64,000 nt of DNA from an uncultured Bacteroidota bacterium (GTDB taxonomy: Bacteria > Bacteroidota > Bacteroidia > Bacteroidales > P3). The notes under the pieces were generated by a model. It saw only the letters and a list, made by a program, of their open reading frames with translations, did no database searches and was not told the origin of the DNA. The stretch is from the NCBI GenBank assembly GCA_902788805.1, contig CADALO010000002.1, positions 130,349 through 194,348 of the forward strand. The letters run 5' to 3'. This document shows positions 1-7,372 of this stretch, piece after piece; the first letter of the stretch is position 1, and every line of letters starts with the position of its first letter. Both the position numbers and the translations under genes were made by a program.

Positions 1-990
1 GATATAAATAACACGGCATTCCCGATGATGATGATGGAAGCCCACAAGGATGTGGTGCGTCCTGCATACGAGGAGCTTATATGCAAGATAGAGAGTCTTG
101 CCGAGGAATGGCGCAACATTCCGATGCTGGCCCACACCCACGGTCAGCCGGCATCGCCCACAGCTTTGGGCAAGGAACTGATGGTGTTTGTATACCGTTT
201 GCGTGAGCAGATGAAAACCATCGACAGCGTGCCGTTTACAGGCAAATTCGGAGGTGCCACGGGCAACTATAACGCCCACCGTGTGGCATATCCTCAAGTT
301 GACTGGCGTAAGTTTGGCGACAAATTCCTGAAGGAAAATCTTGGCCTTGAACGTCAACAACTGACCACACAGATTGAGAATTACGACTACCTTGCAGCCT
401 ATCTTGACGCCTTACGGCGTATGAACACTATATTGATAGACCTTTGCCGCGATATATGGACCTATGTCTCGATGAACTACTTCCGTCAGCGTATCAAGGC
501 TGGCGAGGTAGGCAGCTCGGCAATGCCACACAAGGTCAACCCCATCGATTTTGAGAATGCAGAAGGCAATCTTGGCATAGCTGATGCGCTGTTGACCCAT
601 TTCTCAATGAAACTGCCTATCTCGCGTATGCAGCGCGACCTTACCGACTCGACGGTAATCCGCAACCTGGGTATGCCGTTGGCGCATACGCTGGTCGCCA
701 CCCAGTCGCTGATGAAAGGCTTGGGCAAACTGCTACTCAACGAGGCCAAACTACACGAAGATCTTGAAGAGAACTGGGCTGTTACGGCCGAGGCTATACA
801 GACGGTGTTGCGTAGCGTGAACTATCCCAACCCCTACGAGGCGTTGAAACAGCTGACGCGTACCAACGAAAAGGTGACGGCAGAGACAATGTCGGCATTC
901 ATCGACCAGCTTGATGTAGCCCAAGAGGTCAAAGAACGTCTTCGTAGCATCACTCCGCACAATTACCTCGGCTATGCCCAGGAATGGTAA
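1..990 (+). CDS. purB: Adenylosuccinate lyase, 3' part (5' end outside window)
   Basis: Adenylosuccinate lyase acts twice in purine synthesis, splitting SAICAR to AICAR and adenylosuccinate to AMP, each time releasing fumarate. The reading frame is open from base 1, so roughly the first quarter of the protein lies upstream of the window; 329 residues are visible. The HTHGQPASPTALGKEL block near visible residue 46 holds a catalytic histidine of the fumarase/aspartase superfamily. The superfamily signature SSAMPHKVNP lies near residue 172. The helical C-terminal region, with DLTDSTVIRNLG, follows and the end is intact. It heads a same-strand run with an ABC exporter, a T9SS cargo protein and NAD kinase. 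The assignment is firm; the true start cannot be seen. Confidence 0.97.
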   Translation, partial: DINNTAFPMMMMEAHKDVVRPAYEELICKIESLAEEWRNIPMLAHTHGQPASPTALGKELMVFVYRLREQMKTIDSVPFTGKFGGATGNYNAHRVAYPQVDWRKFGDKFLKENLGLERQQLTTQIENYDYLAAYLDALRRMNTILIDLCRDIWTYVSMNYFRQRIKAGEVGSSAMPHKVNPIDFENAEGNLGIADALLTHFSMKLPISRMQRDLTDSTVIRNLGMPLAHTLVATQSLMKGLGKLLLNEAKLHEDLEENWAVTAEAIQTVLRSVNYPNPYEALKQLTRTNEKVTAETMSAFIDQLDVAQEVKERLRSITPHNYLGYAQEW

Positions 991-1016
991 AGTCGCTGAA
1001 AAGTTGAAAACCAATA

Positions 1017-2741
1017 TTGAAAAGGATAACAGCCATAGAACTGAAAGGCAGGAAAATCCTGATGTCTGCCTTTGTCATCGCGGCAGCAATGGCTGCGGTG
1101 ATGACTATGGCTACGGCGTTGAGCGTAACTGATTTCCTGCAGTTGATATTCCCTTCCGACGCTGGAGGCGGCACAAGCCTCAAGACAGCTGGCTCGGGCA
1201 ACCCCGTTATGCTTGTATTGGGGCGTGTGTATCTGTTCCTTGCGGCTCAGGGTGCGCAAAAGGCGCTGCTGCTCTACGCATTGCTGCTCCTGTTGCTGTA
1301 TGGGCTTAAAAACCTGTTCTCATACATTTCTGCCGTTGTGTTTGCACGCATCAAAACGGGCATACTCTTCGACATCCGCAACCGTATGCATAGGGCTGTA
1401 CTGAACCAGGACTTTGCCCGCTGGTCGTCGCAGGCCCAAGGACAATGGCTTTCGCGTATGAGCAACGATGTGGCCGAATACGAGGCCAACGTGCTCGACA
1501 GCATCCAACTAATCGTCTCTGCCGCCCTGACAATGATTATCTATGTCACTATGCTTGTTTACCTTGACTGGCGACTGACGCTGCTCGTTGTTGCGGTTAT
1601 GGCCATAGGCACATTGTTGCTATCAGCCAGTCGTCGCCTGAAGCGCGAGAGCAGAAAGCTACAGGCTTTGAACGGAGAACTTATGACGACCACGCAGGAA
1701 ACGCTCGACTCACTCAAGGAAATCAAGGCTGCTACGGCAATAGAATATGTAAATCTGCGTCAACAAAGCCAGAACCGCCTGTTCACCGCTCGTCGCATCT
1801 CGCTTTACCGCCGCATCTATGCCGCCTCGCCGTTGAGCGACTTTGTAGGCAATGCCATAGTCGCCGCTATATTGATTATAGGCGCCTATCGTGTTATGGG
1901 CGATGCAGCAAGCCTGTCGCCAGCTTTGTTTGTCTCATACATAATGATTTATGTGCTTCTGCTTACACCTATAAAGGACTTCAGCAATGCCATTGCGCAG
2001 TTCAAAAAGGGTAGGGGAGTGGAAGAACGCCTGGACGAGATAATGGATTCTGCTGCAAGTGCTTTGTCTGAGGAAGACAGCCGCCCCGAACCAGTCACAT
2101 CTATCGAATTGCGCAACACCTCGTTCGCTTATGGCGACAAGCCGGTGTTTGAAGGATTGAGTCTCATTGTGCCGATGCATAAGCATACCGCTATTATTGG
2201 CGAGAGCGGCAGCGGCAAAACAACCTTTGGAAGAATGATAGCAGGCCTATTGGAACCACAGCAGGGCGAAATCCTTGTCAACGGTACACCGATGGCCGCT
2301 GGCGCCCGGGCAGGCAGAATCGCTTATATCCCGCAAGAACCAATGCTGTTCAACGACACCATAGAAGCCAATATACGCTTCGGGCGGCAATGGGTCACAC
2401 GCGACGACATAGACAAGGCTGTGCAAATGGCTCAGCTCGAACCCGTGCTGCAGATGCATAAAGACGGGCTACACACTTATATTGGCGACGGCGGCTCGCT
2501 CCTTAGCGGTGGCGAACGCCAACGAGTCAATATCGCCCGTGCATTGGTGGGCAACCCCAGTGTCGTTATTATGGACGAGGCGACAGCCGCCCTCGATGCA
2601 GCTACAGAACAACGCTTTACCGAAGCATTACACACGATGATGGAGGGGCGTACGCTTTTGGTTATTGCCCACCGAGCCTCGACAATAGCCAATTGCGACA
2701 AGGTGTACGATATGAGAACAAAAACTTTTGTCAATCAGTAA
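1017..2741 (+). CDS. ABC exporter, fused permease and ATPase (MsbA/MdlB type)
   Basis: A 574-residue half-transporter of the type I exporter family: an N-terminal six-helix membrane domain (about residues 15-310) fused to a nucleotide-binding domain. In the ATPase half I see Walker A GESGSGKTT (about 394), Q-loop IPQEP, signature LSGGERQR (about 495), Walker B VVIMDEATAALD (about 517) and the H-loop histidine in VIAHR. It should dimerise in the inner membrane and export a lipid, peptide or drug; the substrate cannot be told. The longest frame begins with TTG at 1017. An ATG at 1062 would cut the protein just before the first helix, so the start is uncertain. It follows purB by 26 nt, probably in one transcript. 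Confidence 0.9.
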   Translation: MKRITAIELKGRKILMSAFVIAAAMAAVMTMATALSVTDFLQLIFPSDAGGGTSLKTAGSGNPVMLVLGRVYLFLAAQGAQKALLLYALLLLLLYGLKNLFSYISAVVFARIKTGILFDIRNRMHRAVLNQDFARWSSQAQGQWLSRMSNDVAEYEANVLDSIQLIVSAALTMIIYVTMLVYLDWRLTLLVVAVMAIGTLLLSASRRLKRESRKLQALNGELMTTTQETLDSLKEIKAATAIEYVNLRQQSQNRLFTARRISLYRRIYAASPLSDFVGNAIVAAILIIGAYRVMGDAASLSPALFVSYIMIYVLLLTPIKDFSNAIAQFKKGRGVEERLDEIMDSAASALSEEDSRPEPVTSIELRNTSFAYGDKPVFEGLSLIVPMHKHTAIIGESGSGKTTFGRMIAGLLEPQQGEILVNGTPMAAGARAGRIAYIPQEPMLFNDTIEANIRFGRQWVTRDDIDKAVQMAQLEPVLQMHKDGLHTYIGDGGSLLSGGERQRVNIARALVGNPSVVIMDEATAALDAATEQRFTEALHTMMEGRTLLVIAHRASTIANCDKVYDMRTKTFVNQ

Positions 2742-2744
2742 CCA

Positions 2745-4460
2745 ATGAGACAGAGTGGCCATATCAAGATGCTTTTGCCGTTGTGCCTTCTGGCGATGCT
2801 GATTTTTTGCCGAGTAGCTATTGCCGAGCCGATATCCTTGCAGGTCCACCAGATAGCCGGACGCACCGTCCAGCTCGACTGGGATGCCGGCACCGGCACT
2901 ACTGATATTTACCGCCGCTACCCCGACGAGAGTCAACTGTCGCTTATAGGCTCGACGTCAAGCAATACGTGGACCGACCGCCACAACCGCAGCGTGTGCA
3001 ACGACACGGTGTATTATGTTGTGCGTCGCGGCGGCGACGAAGGCTCTGCCGCGATAAATATCTCCGACAACGAGCCCACTGCTCCGGCCCAATGGGGCGT
3101 TGTCACTGTCGATCAAGCCCTTCAGCACATTAAGCTGGAGTGGATAGCAAGCCAGGACACCGACATAATGGGCTATCTTGTCTTGGAGGGCACCCCGAGT
3201 TTAGTCATCGATACCGTTTATGGCCGTACAAACACCACATATATCTATACGCAGGACAGCTGCACACAAGTCCGAGAGTTCCGCATTAATGCCTTCGACT
3301 CTTGCCGCAAGGCCTCGGCACTGACCGATCAATGCAACAATATGGTCTTGCACCTTGAAAGCGAACCCTGTAGCCGCACGTTGACAGCCCGTTGGAACAC
3401 ATACAACAATATGCCGTCAGGACTTGGACGCTACGAGTTGTGGGTGAGCCAGGACGATGCAGCTTTTGTCTTGGCTGGACAGCAAAACAATATCAGCGAT
3501 ACAAGCATCGATTTCACTATAACAGAGGAATGCCAACAAGTAAAAGCCTATGTCAAGGCCGTCTCTGCTGATGGCACTCTCGAGGCTTTGTCGAACATCA
3601 AGCAGGAGGTTCTTGCAACGAGCCAGCGACCGTCATTACTATATCTTCGCAAGGTCTCGGTGTCTGATGACGGCAAGAACGTCACCGTCGTTGGTCAGAC
3701 CGACACCAGTTGGGCCGGCCACCAATACACCGTCTATCGCAGCGTCGGTGGCGGTGCGGCAAATGTTGCAGGTTATTGCACGGCATCTGCCACAGGCGGG
3801 CTTGTATGGACCGACAGAGGCGTAAATCTCGACGAGAAGCACACCTATTTCTTCGGCATTACAGACGGCTGCGGTCGTAACGAGATGCGCAGTCAGAAAG
3901 GCAGCACCATCCTTGTCGAGCTTGTAACCGAAGGCAACTCCACAAACCTTCAATGGAACGCCTACGAAGGATGGCAAGGCACCACCACCTACGGCGTCCT
4001 TACTTGTCGGGGCGAAAGCAATCTATGGCAGCTTGAAGGCACCACCACCAACAATTGGATGCCTAATGTCTCTGACGGGGCAGGAGGCCTTTGCCGCTAC
4101 AAAGTGGCCGCCTTCGAAGGCCCTGACTCGCAATACGGCCATTCCGACAGCCTGCAAAGCACCGTGGCCGTCTACAACCCTCACACCGACATTTGGATGC
4201 CTAACGCCATCACACCGCTCGAAAACAGCAACAACGCCGTCTGCCCTGTGTCGGTATACATCAACCCCGACCAATACAGCTTTTCCATCTACAACAGGAT
4301 GGGATTATGCATCTTCTCGTCGACCACCCCTGGCCAAAGTTGGGACGGCACCTATAATGGCCACCACGTGCCCGAAGGAGCCTATACCTACATTATCAAC
4401 TACCTTCAGAGCGACGGTAGCAGACAGCAGAAAACAGGTACAATTCTAATCATATATTAA
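2745..4460 (+). CDS. Secreted FN3-type protein with T9SS type B (gliding-motility-associated) C-terminal domain
   Basis: A 571-residue exported protein. Residues 1-28 form a signal peptide (hydrophobic LLPLCLLAMLIFC, then AIA-E); an in-frame ATG at 2769 is a possible alternative start. The body is a chain of beta-sandwich repeats resembling fibronectin type III domains, with cysteine pairs. The last ~85 residues, from WMPNAITPLENSN through SIYNRMGLCIF and the GQSWDGTYNGHHVPEGAYTY block to a short hydrophobic end, match the CHU_C / type B sorting domain of type IX secretion cargo. Such proteins are taken across the outer membrane by T9SS and released or anchored at the surface. The gene starts 3 nt after the ABC exporter and lies 14 nt before NAD kinase. 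Its role is unknown. Confidence 0.85.
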   Translation: MRQSGHIKMLLPLCLLAMLIFCRVAIAEPISLQVHQIAGRTVQLDWDAGTGTTDIYRRYPDESQLSLIGSTSSNTWTDRHNRSVCNDTVYYVVRRGGDEGSAAINISDNEPTAPAQWGVVTVDQALQHIKLEWIASQDTDIMGYLVLEGTPSLVIDTVYGRTNTTYIYTQDSCTQVREFRINAFDSCRKASALTDQCNNMVLHLESEPCSRTLTARWNTYNNMPSGLGRYELWVSQDDAAFVLAGQQNNISDTSIDFTITEECQQVKAYVKAVSADGTLEALSNIKQEVLATSQRPSLLYLRKVSVSDDGKNVTVVGQTDTSWAGHQYTVYRSVGGGAANVAGYCTASATGGLVWTDRGVNLDEKHTYFFGITDGCGRNEMRSQKGSTILVELVTEGNSTNLQWNAYEGWQGTTTYGVLTCRGESNLWQLEGTTTNNWMPNVSDGAGGLCRYKVAAFEGPDSQYGHSDSLQSTVAVYNPHTDIWMPNAITPLENSNNAVCPVSVYINPDQYSFSIYNRMGLCIFSSTTPGQSWDGTYNGHHVPEGAYTYIINYLQSDGSRQQKTGTILIIY

Positions 4461-4474
4461 CAACATCATCCCTT

Positions 4475-5260
4475 ATGAGAGCCGCCATACACATTAAAAA
4501 CCATACCAGTGAGCATTTAGAAGGCAAGCTTGCCCTTGTCGAAGCCTTGCACCGAAGAGGTGTCGAAGTCATCGATAAATGGACACCGGACATCCCCATT
4601 GATATTATCATATCCATTGGAGGCGACGGCACCCTGCTCAGTGCCGTACACCAAACTGGCGGCAGCGGCGTACCCATAGTTGGCATCAATTTCGGGCACC
4701 TAGGCTTCCTTACTACTGCCGGCCGCGACGACATAGAGAAACTGGCTGAATGCCTGACCACAGGCAGTTACAGCATCGAGCAGCGAACAATGCTTGAGGT
4801 TAAGACCTCCGGCTCCACCTTATATGCCCTCAACGAGGTTTACCTCCATCGCCTCGATCAGAGTCCCCTGCTGCACACACAGGTAGAGGTCGACGGCTAT
4901 ATGGTTGCCACATACGCTGCCGATGGCCTTATTGTAGCCACCCCGACTGGCTCCACGGCCTACTCCCTATCCTGCGGCGGCCCCATCCTTGCCCCTGGCT
5001 CAGGCTCCATTGTTATCACCCCGATTGCCGCCCACACCCTCACGTTGCGTCCTGTGGTACTCTCCGACAATGTCGCCTTGCGCCTTCACAACGAAGAGTC
5101 GGACATTGTCTGCACCCTTGGCGTCGACTCCTACGTCACGCAATTGTCTGGCACCGATGCTGTCGAGATACGCAAAGCCCCCTATCAGGTCAGCCTTGTC
5201 CGTATCGGCCAGCAGAACTTCTTCTCCGCCATCCGCGACAAGCTGATGTGGGGAATGTGA
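4475..5260 (+). CDS. nadK: NAD kinase
   Basis: NAD kinase phosphorylates NAD to NADP using ATP or polyphosphate. The family hallmarks are present: the phosphate-binding GGDGT at about residues 49-53 (SIGGDGTLL), the NE motif in LNEVYLHR near residue 118, and the glycine-rich block GLIVATPTGSTAYSLSCGGP near 150-170. At 261 residues it is somewhat shorter than the usual 280-300, mainly through a compact N-terminal lobe; the segment before GGDGT looks complete, so I read it as functional. It is the last gene of the purB run. A long hairpin follows at 5282-5330. Confidence 0.95.
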   Translation: MRAAIHIKNHTSEHLEGKLALVEALHRRGVEVIDKWTPDIPIDIIISIGGDGTLLSAVHQTGGSGVPIVGINFGHLGFLTTAGRDDIEKLAECLTTGSYSIEQRTMLEVKTSGSTLYALNEVYLHRLDQSPLLHTQVEVDGYMVATYAADGLIVATPTGSTAYSLSCGGPILAPGSGSIVITPIAAHTLTLRPVVLSDNVALRLHNEESDIVCTLGVDSYVTQLSGTDAVEIRKAPYQVSLVRIGQQNFFSAIRDKLMWGM

Positions 5261-5281
5261 TGACGGTTAGAGTGCCTCTAT

Positions 5282-5330
5282 AAATCAGCATCTTCACCAA
5301 AGAGCGTTCCTACTATCGGGTTGCTGATTT
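5282..5330 (+). terminator. Possible terminator hairpin after nadK
   Basis: Nine-base arms AAATCAGCA and TGCTGATTT enclose a 31-nt loop and are followed by a short T-rich stretch. The large loop makes it a weak terminator candidate. Confidence 0.4.
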
Positions 5331-5353
5331 GTTTATGCTCCGCTGGCTGGCGC

Positions 5354-5578
5354 GTGAGTATTAAGATGTATTAGCATATTTGCAAGCGTATCAATCGTGA
5401 AGCCCTTTGGAATGAATGCGCTGAATACAGAAAACAAATTGTCGCGCAGGTTGCGCGACAATTGCAAGAGGAATTCTGTAAAAAGGGTTTTGACGAGAAA
5501 GGTATCTGTCGGATGATGCAATATGCCCAACAATTCCTTGATCTCACAATTGTGTCGGTACCGCCGACACAATTGTGA
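5354..5578 (+). pseudogene. Decayed N-terminal fragment of a DUF1016/YhcG-family nuclease gene
   Basis: Read in one + frame, this stretch gives KMY-stop-HICKRINRE, then KQIVAQVARQLQEEF, KGFDEKGICRMMQYAQQF and IVSVPPTQL before a TGA at 5576-5578. It aligns residue for residue with the N-terminal domain of the intact gene at 7369 (LMYWHIGERINRE, KLIVSQLATQLQNEF, KGFESRNIRRMMQFAQQF, IVSQLATQL). The conserved tryptophan codon after MY is TAG (5372-5374). No C-terminal nuclease half and no credible start are present, so this is a remnant, probably of a second copy lost here. Both palindromes found in the intact gene are kept at matching positions (5437-5463 and 5548-5574). Confidence 0.85.
5437..5463. 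repeat. 27-nt palindrome 1 in the YhcG remnant
   Basis: Arms AATTGTCGCGCA and TGCGCGACAATT flank a 3-nt centre (12-3-12 design). It corresponds to the palindrome at 7566-7592 in the intact gene, where the arm is AATTGTGTCGCA. The differences on the two arms are compensatory. Confidence 0.9.
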
Positions 5579-5581
5579 GAT
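5541..5581. repeat. Extended palindrome 2 in the YhcG remnant (terminator-like)
   Basis: Perfect 18-nt arms (5541-5558 and 5564-5581; inner part CACAATTGTGTCGG and complement) flank a 5-nt loop and are followed by TGTTTTTCT. The core 5548-5574 matches the position of palindrome 7677-7703 in the intact gene, but the stem is longer here. With its T-rich tail it could act as a terminator. Confidence 0.85.
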
Positions 5582-5605
5582 TGTTTTTCTAATTTGTTTT
5601 CTCTC

Positions 5606-5640
5606 GCGCAAAAAGGTTGCGTCTGGTCATTATATTTTTG
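5606..5640 (+). promoter_or_regulatory. Palindrome-box promoter 1 (for the gene at 5701)
   Basis: The box GCGCAAAAAGGTTGCGT (5606-5622) is an inverted repeat with arms GCGCAA/TTGCGT. Ten bases later comes the -7 box TATTTTTG (5633-5640), followed by CAATCGAAAA. The same layout recurs at 8455, 11662, 15316 and 15737. Confidence 0.75.
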
Positions 5641-5700
5641 CAATCGAAAAAATGACATTTTAAAACAGACGGGCCGACTGGATAAAAGGGCACAAAAACA

Positions 5701-6222
5701 ATGAGAAAAAAAGTATTATTGATTGCAATTGTAACAATTTTTGCGATGCAGGGTAAGGCTCAGATGAGCTACAACAAAGATTTCAGCCATCAACCCTCAA
5801 CCACATTGTGCAGCAGCTATGGGCAAGACTCTTACAGCCTTATGGGAAAGAGCAGTTCAGGTTATTTTACGCGAGGACAGGGCTTTGTGATTCGTCCCGA
5901 ATTGTATCGAGGTTTATTCGCTTCCATTGGTTATCAAATCAATCCCTACGTGCAGACTTTTCTAAGTGTTGGATATGGGGATGGTTTAGAAGGTGCTTTT
6001 GGTGTCCGCGCTTATACAGGCGATGCCAACTGGGTGGCAATGTTCGACTTGCGTTTCAGTATGACCGAATTCGTCTTGCCAGGAGCATCTTTAGTGGCGG
6101 GTGCCAGCTACAAAGACCTTGATTTCGGTGCTGGATTAAAAACCTATTCTGATGGTTACTATTATCTTATCGTCCCGGTCCTTTCTGTAGGTTGGAACAT
6201 CCGCTGCTATGATCACAGATGA
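5701..6222 (+). CDS. Small exported, probably outer-membrane beta-barrel protein
   Basis: I do not recognise a named family. The 173-residue product begins with a clear signal peptide (RKKVLLIAIVTIFAMQGKA, cut before Q). The mature part alternates hydrophobic and polar residues with many glycines and aromatics (GLFASIGYQI, TFLSVGYGDG, GAFGVRAYTG, VAMFDLRFSM), as in small eight-strand outer-membrane barrels, though it ends in HR rather than an aromatic residue. The leader is about 55 nt from the promoter at 5633-5640. Its promoter belongs to the palindrome-box family shared with the ATPase, helicase and HTH genes downstream, so it may be co-regulated with them. A strong hairpin (6235-6276) follows the stop codon. 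Confidence 0.7.
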   Translation: MRKKVLLIAIVTIFAMQGKAQMSYNKDFSHQPSTTLCSSYGQDSYSLMGKSSSGYFTRGQGFVIRPELYRGLFASIGYQINPYVQTFLSVGYGDGLEGAFGVRAYTGDANWVAMFDLRFSMTEFVLPGASLVAGASYKDLDFGAGLKTYSDGYYYLIVPVLSVGWNIRCYDHR

Positions 6223-6234
6223 AAAGCAATCTTC

Positions 6235-6276
6235 TATTCTGTTGATTGACGCAATGTTGCGTCGATCAACAGAATA
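6235..6276. terminator. Long hairpin after the 5701 gene
   Basis: Twenty-base arms (6235-6254 and 6257-6276) pair throughout except for one G-T, with a 2-nt loop. No T-run follows, so termination may need a factor, or the element may be an extragenic palindrome. The apex GACGCAA-TG-TTGCGTC resembles the nearby intragenic palindromes. Confidence 0.6.
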
Positions 6277-6315
6277 ATTGCAAATCACATTAAACACTTA
6301 TTCGAAAAAAAATCG

Positions 6316-6323
6316 TATCTTTG
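6316..6323 (+). promoter_or_regulatory. -7 box for the WYL-YhcG pair
   Basis: TATCTTTG followed by CAC lies 36 nt before the start codon at 6359. Unlike five other promoters in this region, it has no GCGCAA-type palindrome upstream. Confidence 0.7.
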
Positions 6324-6358
6324 CACTCTCAAAACCAAATATATAATACAAGCGAAAT

Positions 6359-7372
6359 ATGCCGTTGGATAGAAACAAAATAGTTCGTTATCAGGTGTTG
6401 GACCGCTGCTTTCGTGACACATCAAGGCTGTATCGTGTCAGCGACCTATTGGAGTGTTGCAACCTTGAATTGCAACGCTACGACTACCCCTCCATCGCCA
6501 GACGCACTATCCAGAACGACGTACAGATGCTTGGTATGGAGCCATATAACGTTGAGTTTGACGAATCTCTTAAGAAAAGCAACTGCTATCGTTATGCCGA
6601 CACTACCCAGAGCCTCAAGGTGCTAAAGCTAATCGACCCCAATCGCGACGCTCTGTTGCAAACAATAGACTCCTTGCGTGATATTTACAATGACCCCGAC
6701 AATCAGAATCCACAGTGGCAATGGATGCTACTGACGCTGCAAGCACTTGCCGACAACAGACCTATAAATGCTAACGAGCAATATGTCAGCTTTGAGAATA
6801 ATGCCGCCTATGCCGGCAACATCCATTTTGCTCCCCTGCTCGAGAGCATCATTAACCAGCATCCCGTCACAATACGCTACAAACCATATCAGCATATTAC
6901 GTCCAAAGAATGGAACATCTATCCCTATTATCTGAAACAGTACAATAGTCGCTGGTTCCTCTTTGCACGGATAGATGGCAAGGACGAGCTCACCAACTTC
7001 GCATTGGATAGGATATTCGAAGTCAAGCCGTGGAAACACCCCTTTGAACCGACCGACATCGATTTCTCCACCTATTTTGACAATGTTATTGGTGCTACGG
7101 TAAATGAAACTATGGTCATCGAGACCGTTACGGTAAAAATCGCCGCTTCTCGTTACCCATACGTTGAGACTAAACCCTTCAGCGAGAGACAGCGCATTCT
7201 TAAACACGATAGCAAGACATACACAATATCATTTCCCATCAAGGTCAACAATGAGTTTATAGCCAAATTGCTCTCTTTCGGCAGTGAACTAGAAGTGCTG
7301 CATCCGCAACACCTGCGTCAACAGATTGCCGAAATGGTCCAACAGATGCATAATCAATACTCTGCTCAATGA
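6359..7372 (+). CDS. WYL-domain transcriptional regulator with N-terminal HTH
   Basis: WYL proteins couple a DNA-binding winged helix to a ligand-sensing WYL domain and often control phage-defence or DNA-damage genes. In this 337-residue protein the N-terminal ~85 residues (IVRYQVLDRCFRDTSRLYRV, then IARRTIQNDVQML) form the winged helix-turn-helix. A WYL-like beta domain lies around residues 150-240, with YNSRWFLFARI and FALDRI; the motif reads WFL rather than WYL. A C-terminal extension follows. The stop codon overlaps the YhcG start (ATGA at 7369-7372), so the two are translationally coupled. A truncated paralogue lies at 15804. It may regulate the nuclease gene or the palindrome-box promoters; that is inference. 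Confidence 0.85.
   Translation: MPLDRNKIVRYQVLDRCFRDTSRLYRVSDLLECCNLELQRYDYPSIARRTIQNDVQMLGMEPYNVEFDESLKKSNCYRYADTTQSLKVLKLIDPNRDALLQTIDSLRDIYNDPDNQNPQWQWMLLTLQALADNRPINANEQYVSFENNAAYAGNIHFAPLLESIINQHPVTIRYKPYQHITSKEWNIYPYYLKQYNSRWFLFARIDGKDELTNFALDRIFEVKPWKHPFEPTDIDFSTYFDNVIGATVNETMVIETVTVKIAASRYPYVETKPFSERQRILKHDSKTYTISFPIKVNNEFIAKLLSFGSELEVLHPQHLRQQIAEMVQQMHNQYSAQ

Noticed and set aside
5333..5658. Minus-strand frames of 92-95 codons before the outer-membrane-like gene
   Set aside because: They are the complement of the YhcG remnant, whose + frame aligns with the intact gene at 7369.
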